From NCBI RefSeq assembly GCF_000299415.1, contig NZ_AMPG01000001.1, positions 1,550,001-1,614,000 of the forward strand: 64,000 nucleotides of DNA. The letters are read 5' to 3'. Within the stretch, counting starts at the first letter, position 1, and every line of letters begins with the position of its first letter. Of this stretch, positions 27,870 through 37,706 are shown in pieces. The notes beneath the pieces were generated by a model that had not been told where the DNA came from, made no database searches, and saw only the letters and a list, made by a program, of their open reading frames with translations. This DNA comes from Candidatus Microthrix parvicella Bio17-1. GTDB lineage: Bacteria > Actinomycetota > Acidimicrobiia > Acidimicrobiales > Microtrichaceae. The translations under genes and the position numbers were made by a program.

Positions 27870-28244
27870 ATGGATGCCGATGGGGCGAGGAGTGCCACCC
27901 CATCGTTGCTGCCGATCCTACGATCCCAGCAGCAGGCCGAGATCTTGCCATCGATCATGGGCGCGCCGGACGACGAATTCTCGGTGGCCGACTTGGGTCG
28001 GCGGACGGGAGCGCCTTACTTCGGGGGTCTTTCGGCGATCCTCGTACGAGCGTTTCCATCGGCACCCGGCACAGCACTGGCTGACATCGAGGGCATCGAG
28101 CGCGCCTACCTGTTCGGATCGTGGACGGCCCGGTTCACCGGACACGACGGGCGGCGGACGGTCAATGACGAAGGGCCCTTCCACCACACCGTCACCTCCC
28201 GCCCACTGGTGCCAATCGACCTCGACCGAACCCTCGTTAAGTAA
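27870..28244 (+). pseudogene. Decayed HTH-nucleotidyltransferase (MNT-type) gene
   Basis: 124 codons remain. The start LLPILRSQQQAEIL and DDEFSVADLGRRTGAPY match the winged-helix N-terminus of actinobacterial HTH-nucleotidyltransferase proteins. The rest of the helix-turn-helix is missing, and IEGIERAYLFGSWTARFTG follows, the start of the nucleotidyltransferase domain. The GSxxR...DxD catalytic part (the second and third acidic residues) is gone. It is therefore an internally deleted and truncated remnant, probably of an antitoxin-like nucleotidyltransferase. Confidence 0.55.
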
Positions 28245-28655
28245 GGTCCGACGGCCCCGCCGTCGATGACTGCTCTGGTCTGGGAAAGCGCCCGGGTTGC
28301 TGTCGACAGCGCCCGCCCGGCATCCGGTTCGGTTTTCTCTGCTTTGGACGGATCGAAGTACTGGGCCGCGTGGCGGCCCTGGCGGAAGCGTTCATAGATG
28401 GCCTTGTTGAAGTCGTCGGCGGAGATCCGCTCGAGCTCGATCCGACCGACGAGGAACTGGATGGTGTTCGCTCCCTCGGCCCAAGCCAAATCGGGGACCG
28501 TACCAGCGAAGCGATTCGAGAGGCCCGGCCACGGCACTCTCGAGCCAGGCCGCCGCCGACCCACCGATCGGCAACTCCCCAGTGCCCCCATTGTCAAACA
28601 GTCCGACCAACCACGCGACTTGGCTCGACTCACCATTTCCTCGTCCCACCGGGCA
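28245..28655 (-). pseudogene. Frameshifted hypothetical coding remnant
   Basis: Two minus-strand frames look like pieces of one protein. One carries WLVGLFDNGGTGELPIGGSA and the other continues with FLVGRIELERISADDFNKAI and an Arg/Ala-rich helix. The switch is near 28500. The 3' end runs into the antisense of the neighbouring decayed nucleotidyltransferase, so it lacks a natural end. No family is recognised. Confidence 0.35.
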
Positions 28656-28795
28656 GGTCACTTTACGCCCGACACCCTGACAGCGCGGCGCTCAGGGCCG
28701 CTGACGCTGCAGAGGTGCTGCTACGCCTGACTGCGGGTCGACCTGCGAACTCTTCGCATGCAGCTAAATCCGTCGCGTTGCGAGGCTCCGGTGAC

Positions 28796-28993
28796 TCAGG
28801 CGCGGCTCACCGGGAGCCCCCACGTAGCGCCGAGCGCGAAGTTGAAACGGTTGCGCTCGCAGCATTCGTCCCACCTCGCCCGGTCAACCGGCTCGGCCCC
28901 CATCTCCACTGCCAGCATCAGCACGTTCTCGATGAGCACACGGCCGGTCGGATAGTGCGGCGAACTCTTGCCATCCAGATGGAGGTGCGCCAT
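28796..28993 (-). CDS. Short hypothetical ORF, possible gene remnant
   Basis: 65 codons from ATG 28993, with the frame also open further upstream (FDCDRSIESSIIG). The amino-acid composition (HLDGKSSPHYPTGRVLIENV, DRARWDECCERNRF) looks coding rather than random. It is short, unassigned and lies among decayed genes, so it may be the 3' end of a lost gene. Confidence 0.3.
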   Translation of the reverse strand: MAHLHLDGKSSPHYPTGRVLIENVLMLAVEMGAEPVDRARWDECCERNRFNFALGATWGLPVSRA

Positions 28994-29090
28994 GAGCCCG
29001 ATGATCGAGGATTCAATCGATCGATCGCAGTCGAATTCCTCTGATCGGCTCGAAGTGTGTGAGCCCCGGGTCTCGGGCCGGGTGAAGCCC

Positions 29091-29415
29091 ATGGCCACCA
29101 GCGAGGTGACCGACGCTGAGGATGGAACGGCGATCGACGCTGATGTCGGCGACACGATCCTGCTGGCTGTGTTGGATGATCCCACGACCGGCTACCGGTG
29201 GGAGCTCGAGCCCGTGACCGGCGTATCCATCGTGCTGGACGAAGCGGGATACGAGACGTCCAGCGGCGAGGCGGGCAGTGGCGGCGTGGCTACCGAGCCT
29301 GAGCGTCGCCGCCGCAGGAACGACCGCGATCGCCCTAAAGCGATGGCGGCCATGGGAAGGAGACGCCTCCATCCTCAACCGCTTCACCGTGACAGTCGAC
29401 GTGCGGTTGGACTGA
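29091..29415 (+). pseudogene. Chagasin-type (MEROPS I42) protease inhibitor, frameshifted
   Basis: The first frame, from ATG 29091, encodes GDTILLAVLDDPTTGYRWEL, matching the chagasin NPTTGYxW loop, and reaches SGEAGSGGVA near 29290. The +1 frame then carries AAAGTTAIALKRWRPWEGD and ends FTVTVDVRLD at 29413-29415. RPWE is the third conserved inhibitor loop. One base was gained or lost between about 29270 and 29300. Intact relatives inhibit papain-like cysteine proteases. No signal peptide is seen. Confidence 0.65.
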
Positions 29416-29431
29416 CCGCGCTAGTACCCCG

Positions 29432-32209
29432 TCACAACCGGACCACCGGTGTGGGCGTCACCCTGTCGATCATGGAACCATCCCCGAGCTGACCGGAGGA
29501 GTTGGATCCCCAGCAGTACGCCGTACTGTTTTTCTGGAGCGCACACGAATAGGTGCCGCCCGCGGCCACGTCGGTCACCCCGTCGAGCCAGGGCACCGCG
29601 GTGGGTGTTGTTCGGTCGGTGGTGGTGCCGTCCCCGAGCTGCCCGATGTAGTTGTATCCCCAGCAGCCCACGGTGGCGTCCTGTTTGATCGCACACTCGT
29701 GATTACCCCCAGAGGTGATTGAGGCGACTCCGGCGATACCGGTCACGGGGGCTGGCGTCGGTCGGTTGGTGGTGGTTCCATCACCGAGCTGACCGTAGGC
29801 GTTGTTTCCCCAGCAGTCCACGTTGCCGTTCTGTTTGAGCGCACACGAATAGGAGGAGCCAGAGGTGATCGAGGCGACTCCGGCGATACCTGTCACGAGG
29901 GTTGGCGTCAGCAGCTCGGTGGTGGTCCCATCACCGAGCTGCCCATAGTCGTTGTATCCCCAGCAGGCCGCGACGCCGTTCGGCTTGGACGCACACGAAT
30001 GTCTCACGCCGGCATCGATCCCACTCACACCGGAGATGCCGGTCACGGGGGTTGGCGTCTTCTTTAGGGTGGTGGTGCCGTCCCCGAGCTGACCGTGGGC
30101 GTTGCTTCCCCAGCAGTCCACGTTGCCGTTCTGTTTGAGCGCACACGCATGATCGCTGCCTGCGGTGATGGCGGTGACCCCGGTGAGCCCGGTCACCGGT
30201 GTGGGGGTCAAGCGGTTGGTGGTGGTGCCATCACCGAGCTGACCGAGGGAGTTGTCCCCCCAGCAGGCCACGGTGCCGTTTCGTTTGAGCGCACACGAAT
30301 ACTCGCGGCCTGCGATGATGGCGGTGACCCCCGTGAGCCCAGTCACCAGGGTGGGTATCAACCGGTCTGCCGTGGTGCCATCACCAAGCCGACCACTGCC
30401 GTTCTCCCCCCAGCAGACCACGGTTCGGTTCTGTTTGACCGCGCACGTATGCTCCGAACCGGCGCTGATCGCAATCACTCCGGTGAGCCCGGACACCTGG
30501 GTAGCCGTTAACCGGCTGGTGGTGGTGCTGTCACCGAGTTGACCGTCGCCGTTGGCCCCCCAGCACCATGTGGTGCCGTTGTGTCTGAGCGCGCACGAAT
30601 GAGAACCGCCGACGTCGACCGCAGCAACATCGGGCAGCCCGATAACCGGGTAGGGCGTCAAGCGGTTGGTGGTGGTGCCGTCACCGAGCCGACCGTCGCC
30701 GTTGGCCCCCCAACGACGCAAAGTGCCATCCTGTTTCAACGCACACGAATGAGCTTCGCCGGCCGTGACTGCCTTGACTGCGGTGAGGCCGAGCACCGGG
30801 GTGGGCGTCGACCGGTTGGTGGCGGTGCCGTCACCGAGCTGACTGTTGCCGTTGTAGCCCCAACAGGCCACCGTGGCGTCCTGTTTCACCGCACACGAAT
30901 GACTTTTCCCGGCGGCGATAGTGGTCACGCCGGTGAGACCGGACACCGGCGTGGGTGTCTTTCGGTCGGTGGTGGTTCCGTCGCCGAGCCGACCGTTGCT
31001 GTTGGAACCCCAACACACCACGGTGGCATTCTGTTTCAGCGCGCACGTATGGTCGGATCCGGCGCTGATCGCCTTCACTCCGGTCAGCCCGGACACCGCA
31101 ATGGGCACCGACCGATTGGTGGTGGTCCCATCCCCGAGTTGCCCGCTGCCGTTGAGCCCCCAGCAGGCCACCGTGGCGTTCTGTTTGACCGCACAGGTGT
31201 GAGCGGACCCCTCCGCAATGGCGGTCACCCCTGACAGCCCGGACACCGCAGTGGGCACCGACCGATTGGTGGTGGTCCCATCCCCGAGCCGACCGTCACC
31301 GTTGTAGCCCCAACAGAACACGGTGCCGTCCTGTTTTAGCGCACACGAATTAACCGACCCGGCAGCAATTGCGGTCACGCCGGTGAGGCCACTCACGGGT
31401 ATGGGCGTCGACCTGTTTACGGTCGTGCCTTCCCCGAGTTGACCAAATCCATTTCGGCCCCAGCAGAACACGGTGCCGTTCTGTTTCAGCGCACACGAAT
31501 GGTCCGCGCCGGCAGTGATGGCCACGGGTGTGTTCAAACACGACGACCGCCATAAGAACACCGCCATCTGTGCCCGGGTCACCAACTGCGACGGCGAGAA
31601 CTTCCCCGGCGAGGTCCCCGAGGTGATCCCTTCACCGACCAGCCAGATCACCGCATCGGCGAAATACGAATTCGAAGGAACATCGGAGAATCCGTTCGGA
31701 CCCTTCGGCTCCGGCGAGCCGGCAACCCGCCACAAGAACACCGCCATCTGTGCCCGGGTCACCGACTGCGACGGCGAAAATTTCCCCGGCGAGGTCCCCG
31801 AGGTGATCCCTTCACCGACCAGCCACGTCACCGCATCGGCATAATACGAATTCTAAGGAACATCGGAGAATCCGTTCGAACCCAACTGAGCCGGAGCACC
31901 CTCATTGCCCCACAAAAACGCCGCCATCTGAGCCCGGGTCACCGACTGCGACGGCGAGAACTTCCCCGGCGAGGTCCCCGTCGTAATTCCAGCGCTCACC
32001 AGCCAACTGACCGCCACATCAAAATAGGAACCGGTGGGCACATCAGAGAACCCGTGCGGCTCTGGAGCAACACACGAACCACCACCCCCGACATCATCGA
32101 CCCCCCGCACCGCTCCCGGTTCCGCACCCACCGGAGCCCCCAACGCCCCCGTCACGCCCACCACCAGCAACCAAACAACCCACACACGGCGGACGAATTG
32201 ACGAACCAT
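29432..32209 (-). pseudogene. RCC1-repeat/SLH surface protein interrupted by one amber codon
   Basis: One continuous frame encodes a signal peptide (VWVVWLLVVGVTGALGAPVGA) and three SLH-type repeats (FSDVPTGSYFDVAVSWLV and two similar). Fourteen RCC1-like repeats of about 50 residues follow, each with [25 protein letters not shown]. The frame is broken by TAG at 31855-31853, inside the second SLH repeat. The third repeat has TCG at the same codon, so a single substitution explains the stop. RCC1 repeats form a seven-bladed propeller, and fourteen would make two. It may be a recent nonsense mutation, a readthrough site or an error. Without the stop it is about 925 residues. Confidence 0.85.
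29480..31530 (-). repeat. Fourteen tandem ~150-bp RCC1 coding repeats
   Basis: About fourteen units of roughly 150 bp. Each includes the antisense of TGTTGGGG-type codons for CWG, followed by CAGCTCGGTGA(C/T)GG. Spacing is regular and the frame is preserved throughout, so these are protein repeats. Several neighbouring units are closely similar, suggesting expansion by recombination. Confidence 0.85.
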
Positions 32210-32215
32210 GGGAAG

Positions 32216-32380
32216 TCACGCTATGCCCAGATGACCCCAATGTCTACGTCCAACCTCCGAACCCGCAAATAGGGAATCACCTTCGAGGGTCCTGGTGTAG
32301 ATGCCCTGGTAGTCCCGACCGATGCCGCCACCGCCAGGCTGCACCTTTGCGAGCGCCGCCGTCGCTGGCTGGGTGGTCAT
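32216..32380 (-). CDS. Short hypothetical ORF upstream of the RCC1/SLH gene
   Basis: 54 codons from ATG 32380 (TTQPATAALAKVQPGGGGIG, then RDYQGIYTRTLEGDSLFAG). It ends just before the RCC1/SLH gene start on the same strand. The composition looks protein-like, but there is no family match. It may be a truncated 5' end of another gene. Confidence 0.3.
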   Translation of the reverse strand: MTTQPATAALAKVQPGGGGIGRDYQGIYTRTLEGDSLFAGSEVGRRHWGHLGIA

Positions 32381-32532
32381 GCTGAATCCTGATCCCGATT
32401 GACTCGGATGAAGCCGGGTGTCGGCTCACACAATGGTCGGGTCGGAAGCGCGTCCCGAGATGAGCCAGGTTTTCGGTAGATGTAGTTCCGGACTCATTGA
32501 CCTGCCGAGGGCAAGTCCCAAGCTTGGGTAGC

Positions 32533-32796
32533 GTGAGCGCATGGGGGGAACGAGACTTCGAACAGGACTTGGCGAGCACCGCCGCGTCGCTGGTCGAACC
32601 CGGTGAGGAAGTTCAAGGGTCGTGTGTCGCCAATCGCAAGCGCTTCCTGACTGGGAGAGTGGCCCCGCTGATCATCGCCCAGGAACGGCTGATCGCTCAG
32701 GGGATGCGTAGATTCGCAGCTGCCAGCTACCGGGTGAACGTTGACGTATCGAACCTGCCAGACCGCGAACGTAACGGAAACCCGGAGCGATCATGA
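32533..32796 (+). CDS. Hypothetical protein, possibly truncated
   Basis: 87 codons from GTG 32533. The first part (SAWGERDFEQDLASTAASLV, VQGSCVANRKRFLTGR, IAQERLIAQGMRRF) reads as a real, folded protein. The last 25 residues do not, which suggests an altered or truncated 3' end. No function is recognised. A GGGCAAG-like purine stretch is upstream. Confidence 0.4.
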   Translation: MSAWGERDFEQDLASTAASLVEPGEEVQGSCVANRKRFLTGRVAPLIIAQERLIAQGMRRFAAASYRVNVDVSNLPDRERNGNPERS

Positions 32797-33059
32797 CCAA
32801 TTTCATGGCCACGCCGCTGGCGCTCAGCACTGCGTCGGGGAGGGGCAGCCACCTGCAGATCGACGTCGCATGGCGTCGACATCGGTCCCTGACTTGGCCG
32901 TCGACCCGGGCGGCGGCAGCAACGAAGCTCAACTCGGTGACGGCATGGCGGCCTGCCGGGTCATCCCACGCCAGTCACAGGACCGGCGACCTGCATGAGA
33001 GTCACCAGACCGGGTCACACCATCACCTACCCACCTGAGCAGTCCGAGACAGCGACACC

Positions 33060-33459
33060 ACAGGATGCACGCCCTTCGCCACCGCGTCGAAGAATAGCCC
33101 CTCGATGCTGAACCGCCCGAGCGACCCGACCATAGAATCTTGGTTGTAGGTCTGCCCGTGATGGTCAGCTAATGGGTGTCTACGTTCCGGCCCATACTTC
33201 ATACCGAGTGATCCATTCCATGAAGCTCCGCCCAAGCACCCGGGCAACCCTTCTATGACTGCCACCAAGACCGCACCGAAACCCACCCCGAACACGCCGT
33301 TGTACCCGGCAGGCGGGTATCGCGGACGGGTTCCTCTACGAACCGACTGGACAAGCTGTCATCATCGACGGCTGCCACGCGTCAATCGAGAGCACCAACG
33401 CTGAGGTACGCCAGTACGCCGAGCGCGGATTCGCGCCATTCACCACCCGCTCTGCCTGA
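33060..33459 (+). pseudogene. Decayed copy of the small two-gene module at 51.7-52.2 kb
   Basis: Upstream-gene remnants include MHALRHRVEE-stop-PLDAEPPERPDHRILVVG and the end ATGAAGCTCCGCCCAAGCAC. They match the 87-residue gene at 51946-52209 (LDAEPPDRPDVRLLSIG, MKLRPSTRALFL). The same ATGA overlap then leads into ATG 33255. The second gene starts TKTAPKPTPNTPLY and, after a frameshift, ends FAPFTTRSA, matching the gene at 51737. Internal stops and shifts make both parts non-functional. Confidence 0.7.
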
Positions 33460-33580
33460 ACTGCTATTGCTCTTCGACGGCTACAGCGGCGAATGGCTTC
33501 TGGATGCGGTGGCGGGCGGCGCTGAACTCTGCTGCATGGCGACGCAACACCCGGACCGCTTCGCGGCTCAACCGTCTGGG

Positions 33581-36214
33581 TCACGTCCTGCGGCGACGCC
33601 TCACCGTTTGGAGGGCGAGGCCGCCGAGTAGGAGCCCTGCGGCTGCAAGCAGCAGCCCAAGTGGGCCAGTACCGGTGCGGGCCAACGGCAGCGGCGTCAC
33701 CGCGACCGGCTTGGCAACCGGCACGACAACGGGCTTGACCACTGGCCGTGGGGCGGCTGTTGCAACGGGACCGTTGTCCGACGGCGGGTTGTTGTTGCTG
33801 GACGGCGGGTTGTTGTTGCTGGACGGCGGGTTGTTGTTGCTGGACGGTGGGTTGCTGGTCGACGGCGGGGTGCTGGTGGAAGGCGGGGGTGCGCTGACGA
33901 TTTTGACGTCCGCCTCGGCGACGTCGGTGTCGCCTTCCTTGGCCAATGCCAGCCTGCTGGACTTCATCGTTGGGGCCCCAGCGGTGATGCGGACCTTGAT
34001 CTTCCCGTCGAAGGGCTCGCTGTAGACGTTGGTGGTTGTCGACTTGGTGGTTGTCTGGTCGTAGGTGCCGTCTCCGTCGAAGTCCCACTCGTAACTAGCG
34101 ATGGTTCCGCCGGGAACCACCGACACTGAAGCGTCAAGGGATACGGCCTTGGCTGTCGTGCCGCTGTACGGGCCGCCAGCGTCAGCAATCGGCTTCACGT
34201 CGATGTCAGTCATGCAGCTGCGGTAGGGCCCGGTCACGGGCTCGGCGGTTTGGGTTCCGACGACCGCCACCCGCAAGGTTCCGTCCGACTTGCGCAGCGC
34301 CGAAAGCCACTGAGCAGCGGAGGGCTTGTAGTTGGTGTCATCGAGTGGCTCGGACGACTCGATCAGCTTGTTCCCGGTCGCGTCGCGGAGTTCCACGACG
34401 AAGCTGTCGTTCGGGAAATCGCCGCCGTTGCCAGCGTCCCAGGTGAAGGTCGGGATTTTGTCGTCCTTACCCACGCTGGTGACCTTGGGGTCGGCCAACC
34501 TGGGGGCGACGTTCTGGCCCGAGAACACGCAGCTCACCGGGTTGACGTCGCCAGCGCCGCCGAGCCCGATCAGGCGATAGGCGTCCGACAGGGTCCCGGG
34601 GTCGTCCTCGCCGCCTGCCACCAGACGGTCCAAGACGACTTTGTCGCCCAAAGCGACCTTGTCGAGTCCGTCCTCGGGCGTGTCGTAGAGGTCCCACAGG
34701 ACCGACATGACGGTGAACTCGTTGTCTTCGCCAAGCGTACCGCCCTCTTCTAAGTCGTCGGTGATCACTTGGTCTTCGGTGTCCTGGTACTTCGAATCGC
34801 CAGCGTTGGGAACGCCGAGGTCGGCTGCACCCTGGATCTGCAGGAGAGAAACAGCGAAGTAGGTGGGCCAGCCCTCGCCAAAGGCCAGCGGCACGCCGAT
34901 CTCCTTACTCTCCCGGGAGACCGACAGGTTGTCGGCGCTGCTGTGATCGCCGCCGGGGTTGTTCTCGATGTCGAGCTGGTTGGCCACGAAGTGGCCGTAC
35001 TCGTGCAGCATCACGTCCCAGTCGAATCGGTCCAACGACAGCACGTGCAAGTCCTCACCGTCGTAGAACGACCCCTCGGGGTCGGGGTACACGACGTCAA
35101 GGAACCGCAGCCCGCCCGGCACCCGGGTGTCGAGATACTGGGTGCCCAGGTACATAGCGTTCTGCAGCGAGAACGCCGTGTTGTTGTCATCGGTGTTGTT
35201 TGCGGTCAGGTCAACGGTCAGCTCGGTGCCGGAGGGAACCTCGGACTGGACGGGACTTTCGATGAACTGTCCACCGACGCTGAAGTCCTCACCTGCAGCG
35301 AGAACCCGAACGAAGACGTCACGGTTGCCTTGACCGGGGCCGTCGTCGTTGTCGACCGTGGCGCTGTAGGTGCCGTCGAGGCCCGTGGTCACCGTGGTGA
35401 CCAGTTCGGAGTCAACTCCGAGGGGCGGGGTCTCGTCATCGCGGATCTGAACCGGTGCGAATGGCACCGGGTGGGTGCCGCCAGCGGAGTCGGTCCACTC
35501 GATCGTTCCGGACACACACACGTCGGCGCATGGTGCGGCAGCGGACGCCATGGTGGAACCGGTGGCGCCTTGGATCTTCCTGCGCAACGCCGTCGCCGTG
35601 GGGACGTCAACCGTCCCCGCGCTCTCAAGGTGGCTGACCTTTTGGAGACGAAGGTCTTGTTCGCCCGTCTCGCTGACCAGGGTGACCCCGTCGAAGTCGG
35701 TGGCCCACACCTGGTCGGTGATCGACCGGACCGTGCCGGAGGCGTCGGACGCCTTGAGGGTTGCCGACACCGTTGAGATCCCGTCCGATGATGTCGCCTC
35801 GGCTGTTAGCGCACTCGTACTGGTGTCGGAGTCACCGTTGGCCACGTCGACGGTGAACGTGTTGACCATCGAGGATGCAGCCACCGGCTTCGTACGGGTG
35901 CCGACAACATCAACAAGGTCACCTTCAGTCGAAGCGGTCACGCTTGCGGAGGTGAACCCGGCGTCGGGGTTCGAAACGACCTTGACGGTCCCGCCCCCAG
36001 AGGCCAGCGCAGATGCGTCAATATTCACCGTGCCCGGTGCGTACGGCTTGTTGATCAGTTCTGCTGCAGTGTCTCGACCGGTATCGGACGCGTGAGCAGA
36101 CGCCTGGTCGGCGCTCGCTAGGGGTCCAGCAACCACTGCACCAACGAGCATGCTGCCTGCAACAAGACCAATCCCGGTGCGAAGCCGCTGAAACGTCGAA
36201 CTATGACCACCCAT
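33581..36214 (-). CDS. Secreted metalloprotease-like protein with PKD domain and LAxTG sorting signal
   Basis: An 877-residue exported protein. The signal peptide spans about residues 1-36 and is followed by a beta-rich N-terminal region. The zinc motif HEYGH is at 404-408, with a distal glutamate in GEGWPTYF (about 447), as in gluzincin-type peptidases. A PKD-like domain (about 645-740) contains YEWDFDGDGTYDQ. A low-complexity spacer (SSNNNPP repeated) precedes the C-terminal LARTG-hydrophobic helix-RRRRR sorting signal, the LAxTG form used by class E sortases. It is probably wall-anchored and acts on extracellular protein. It is divergent from the lipoprotein at 36301. Confidence 0.85.
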   Translation of the reverse strand: MGGHSSTFQRLRTGIGLVAGSMLVGAVVAGPLASADQASAHASDTGRDTAAELINKPYAPGTVNIDASALASGGGTVKVVSNPDAGFTSASVTASTEGDLVDVVGTRTKPVAASSMVNTFTVDVANGDSDTSTSALTAEATSSDGISTVSATLKASDASGTVRSITDQVWATDFDGVTLVSETGEQDLRLQKVSHLESAGTVDVPTATALRRKIQGATGSTMASAAAPCADVCVSGTIEWTDSAGGTHPVPFAPVQIRDDETPPLGVDSELVTTVTTGLDGTYSATVDNDDGPGQGNRDVFVRVLAAGEDFSVGGQFIESPVQSEVPSGTELTVDLTANNTDDNNTAFSLQNAMYLGTQYLDTRVPGGLRFLDVVYPDPEGSFYDGEDLHVLSLDRFDWDVMLHEYGHFVANQLDIENNPGGDHSSADNLSVSRESKEIGVPLAFGEGWPTYFAVSLLQIQGAADLGVPNAGDSKYQDTEDQVITDDLEEGGTLGEDNEFTVMSVLWDLYDTPEDGLDKVALGDKVVLDRLVAGGEDDPGTLSDAYRLIGLGGAGDVNPVSCVFSGQNVAPRLADPKVTSVGKDDKIPTFTWDAGNGGDFPNDSFVVELRDATGNKLIESSEPLDDTNYKPSAAQWLSALRKSDGTLRVAVVGTQTAEPVTGPYRSCMTDIDVKPIADAGGPYSGTTAKAVSLDASVSVVPGGTIASYEWDFDGDGTYDQTTTKSTTTNVYSEPFDGKIKVRITAGAPTMKSSRLALAKEGDTDVAEADVKIVSAPPPSTSTPPSTSNPPSSNNNPPSSNNNPPSSNNNPPSDNGPVATAAPRPVVKPVVVPVAKPVAVTPLPLARTGTGPLGLLLAAAGLLLGGLALQTVRRRRRT

Positions 36215-36300
36215 TTATCATGTCTCCTCGCTGTGCCCCGGTGGTCTGCGTGCGGGTTGCTGACCCATCCGGATTGTTTTGCGGATAATAAGCTGCTTTC

Positions 36301-36939
36301 GTGCAAACTCACTTCATCCGACACCCCCTTCTGAGCGTGACATTGGTCACGCTGCTTGCGTGCGGGTGCAGCTGCGGCGAGTCAACTGGAAGTCCGACCT
36401 CAAAAACCGAGTCGACGACAGCGGCAACTACAACGACGGACGGTTCCAGCGACTCAACAACTGCGACCTCAGCCGCCGCTTCAACCAAACCGGGTACCGG
36501 ACTCCAGAAGCAGTTGAAACTCTCGAAACAGTTCACGGACGTCGGCACACCGGTGGACTTCGAGGCCCGATTCGAAGCGACGACCCAGGGCGACTCGATC
36601 AGGTTCACCAAGAACAACGACGGAGTAGCTGAACTGGCCGTCGACGTCTCCGCCGAGCTCAGCGCCGACGGAGAACCGACTTCAGTCAACGGAACCGTCA
36701 CGGCGTCCGACAATGGCGCGGGCACGGCCCAGCTCGGCGTCGAGATAACACGCAACGGCAGCGCTCAAGAGACTCGCCTCACCATCTTCGTCGAGGCCGA
36801 CCTGGGATACGCGGCATTCGGTGACGCGAGCGAGTCGGCCACCAGACGCACGCTGGCCGACGGCCTACTTGAGGCCAACGCAATCAACCAAGAGGCCTAC
36901 ACCAAACGAATCGCAGCGATCGAAGGCGCAACTGGCTGA
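36301..36939 (+). CDS. Putative lipoprotein
   Basis: 212 residues from GTG 36301. A signal peptide with lipobox LLACGCSC is followed by a Ser/Thr-rich linker (residues 27-65) and a beta-rich domain (about 75-190) with no known family. A possible -10 (GATAAT, 36283-36288) lies close upstream. It is divergent from the LAxTG metalloprotease and may share its control region. Confidence 0.7.
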   Translation: MQTHFIRHPLLSVTLVTLLACGCSCGESTGSPTSKTESTTAATTTTDGSSDSTTATSAAASTKPGTGLQKQLKLSKQFTDVGTPVDFEARFEATTQGDSIRFTKNNDGVAELAVDVSAELSADGEPTSVNGTVTASDNGAGTAQLGVEITRNGSAQETRLTIFVEADLGYAAFGDASESATRRTLADGLLEANAINQEAYTKRIAAIEGATG

Positions 36940-37211
36940 CACCGCCACCAGTCCCACGTCGCTTCACCGGCATCCCACAAGCGGTGGCGAGTCCCTCGGA
37001 TCTGTCCCATCTCGCGCGTAGCGTCAACTTCCACATCGTCAACGGGCGGTGGCACATTGCCCTCGAACCCGCCAACGTCTTTGGCACTGTCAGGGCGGGC
37101 CTGGCCTTCACCCGGGGATGGCTTATGTGGAGCCGCTATGTGCGGGCTCGGATAGCTGGCTCGCGATGCCAGGGTTGGGTTCGCGAATACCCCCGTCAGG
37201 GATGCTGCTGG
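36940..37211. other. Intergenic, no recognised gene
   Basis: No convincing coding pattern, RNA or repeat was seen between the lipoprotein and the convergent metallopeptidase fragment. Confidence 0.4.
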
Positions 37212-37706
37212 TTAGACGCCGGCGTTCTGTCGTATTTGGTCTGCAAGATCGACCAGTTCGGGGTAGTCCTCAAAGAACGCGACCTTTTGTGCGGCCTGCG
37301 TGTCGGGCTCGACCACGTCCAGGTCACCGTCTTCGTCAGCGTCGCCTGCGAATTCGGTGTCGCCGAAGACGAACATGGCCCAGGACTCGGCGATGTCCTC
37401 GCCGCCGTCCTCCGGGGAGCTGGCGGCGTACTCGGTGACGAAAGCGTCAGCGCTGTAGTCGGCGCCGGGAGGAAATTCCTCGTTGAAGGCGTCCGCGTAT
37501 TCGGTGGTGTCATCGGTGCCGGGCTTCAAGAAGATCAGGTGGCCGGTTTCGTGGACGATCGTCCGTTCAAGTTCGACGCTGGAACCGGAGGTGTCCAAGG
37601 CTAGATAGCGGTCACCGGTTGGCTCTCCGTCGGGGCCCGAAACGTCCTGGAGCGCTCCTGAAGTTGCCGAGAAGTCAACCGCCCAGTGATCCAGAGGGTT
37701 TCGGAC
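37212..37706 (-). pseudogene. Metallopeptidase C-terminal fragment cut at its 5' end by an IS remnant
   Basis: The frame stays open from 37706 to 37212. It encodes VRNPLDHWAVDF, then a loop, the zinc motif VHETGH, a downstream EDIAESWAMFVFGD with the likely third ligand Glu, and ends IRQNAGV. There is no proper start, and upstream sequence changes abruptly to the IS copy at about 37706. This is therefore the 3' portion of a secreted-type metallopeptidase truncated by rearrangement. An internal TTG could only give a 128-residue product. Confidence 0.55.

Noticed and set aside
29480-31530. Regular ~150-bp repeats as a possible CRISPR or satellite array
   Set aside because: The units keep one reading frame and encode RCC1 repeats; there are no short identical repeats with unique spacers.
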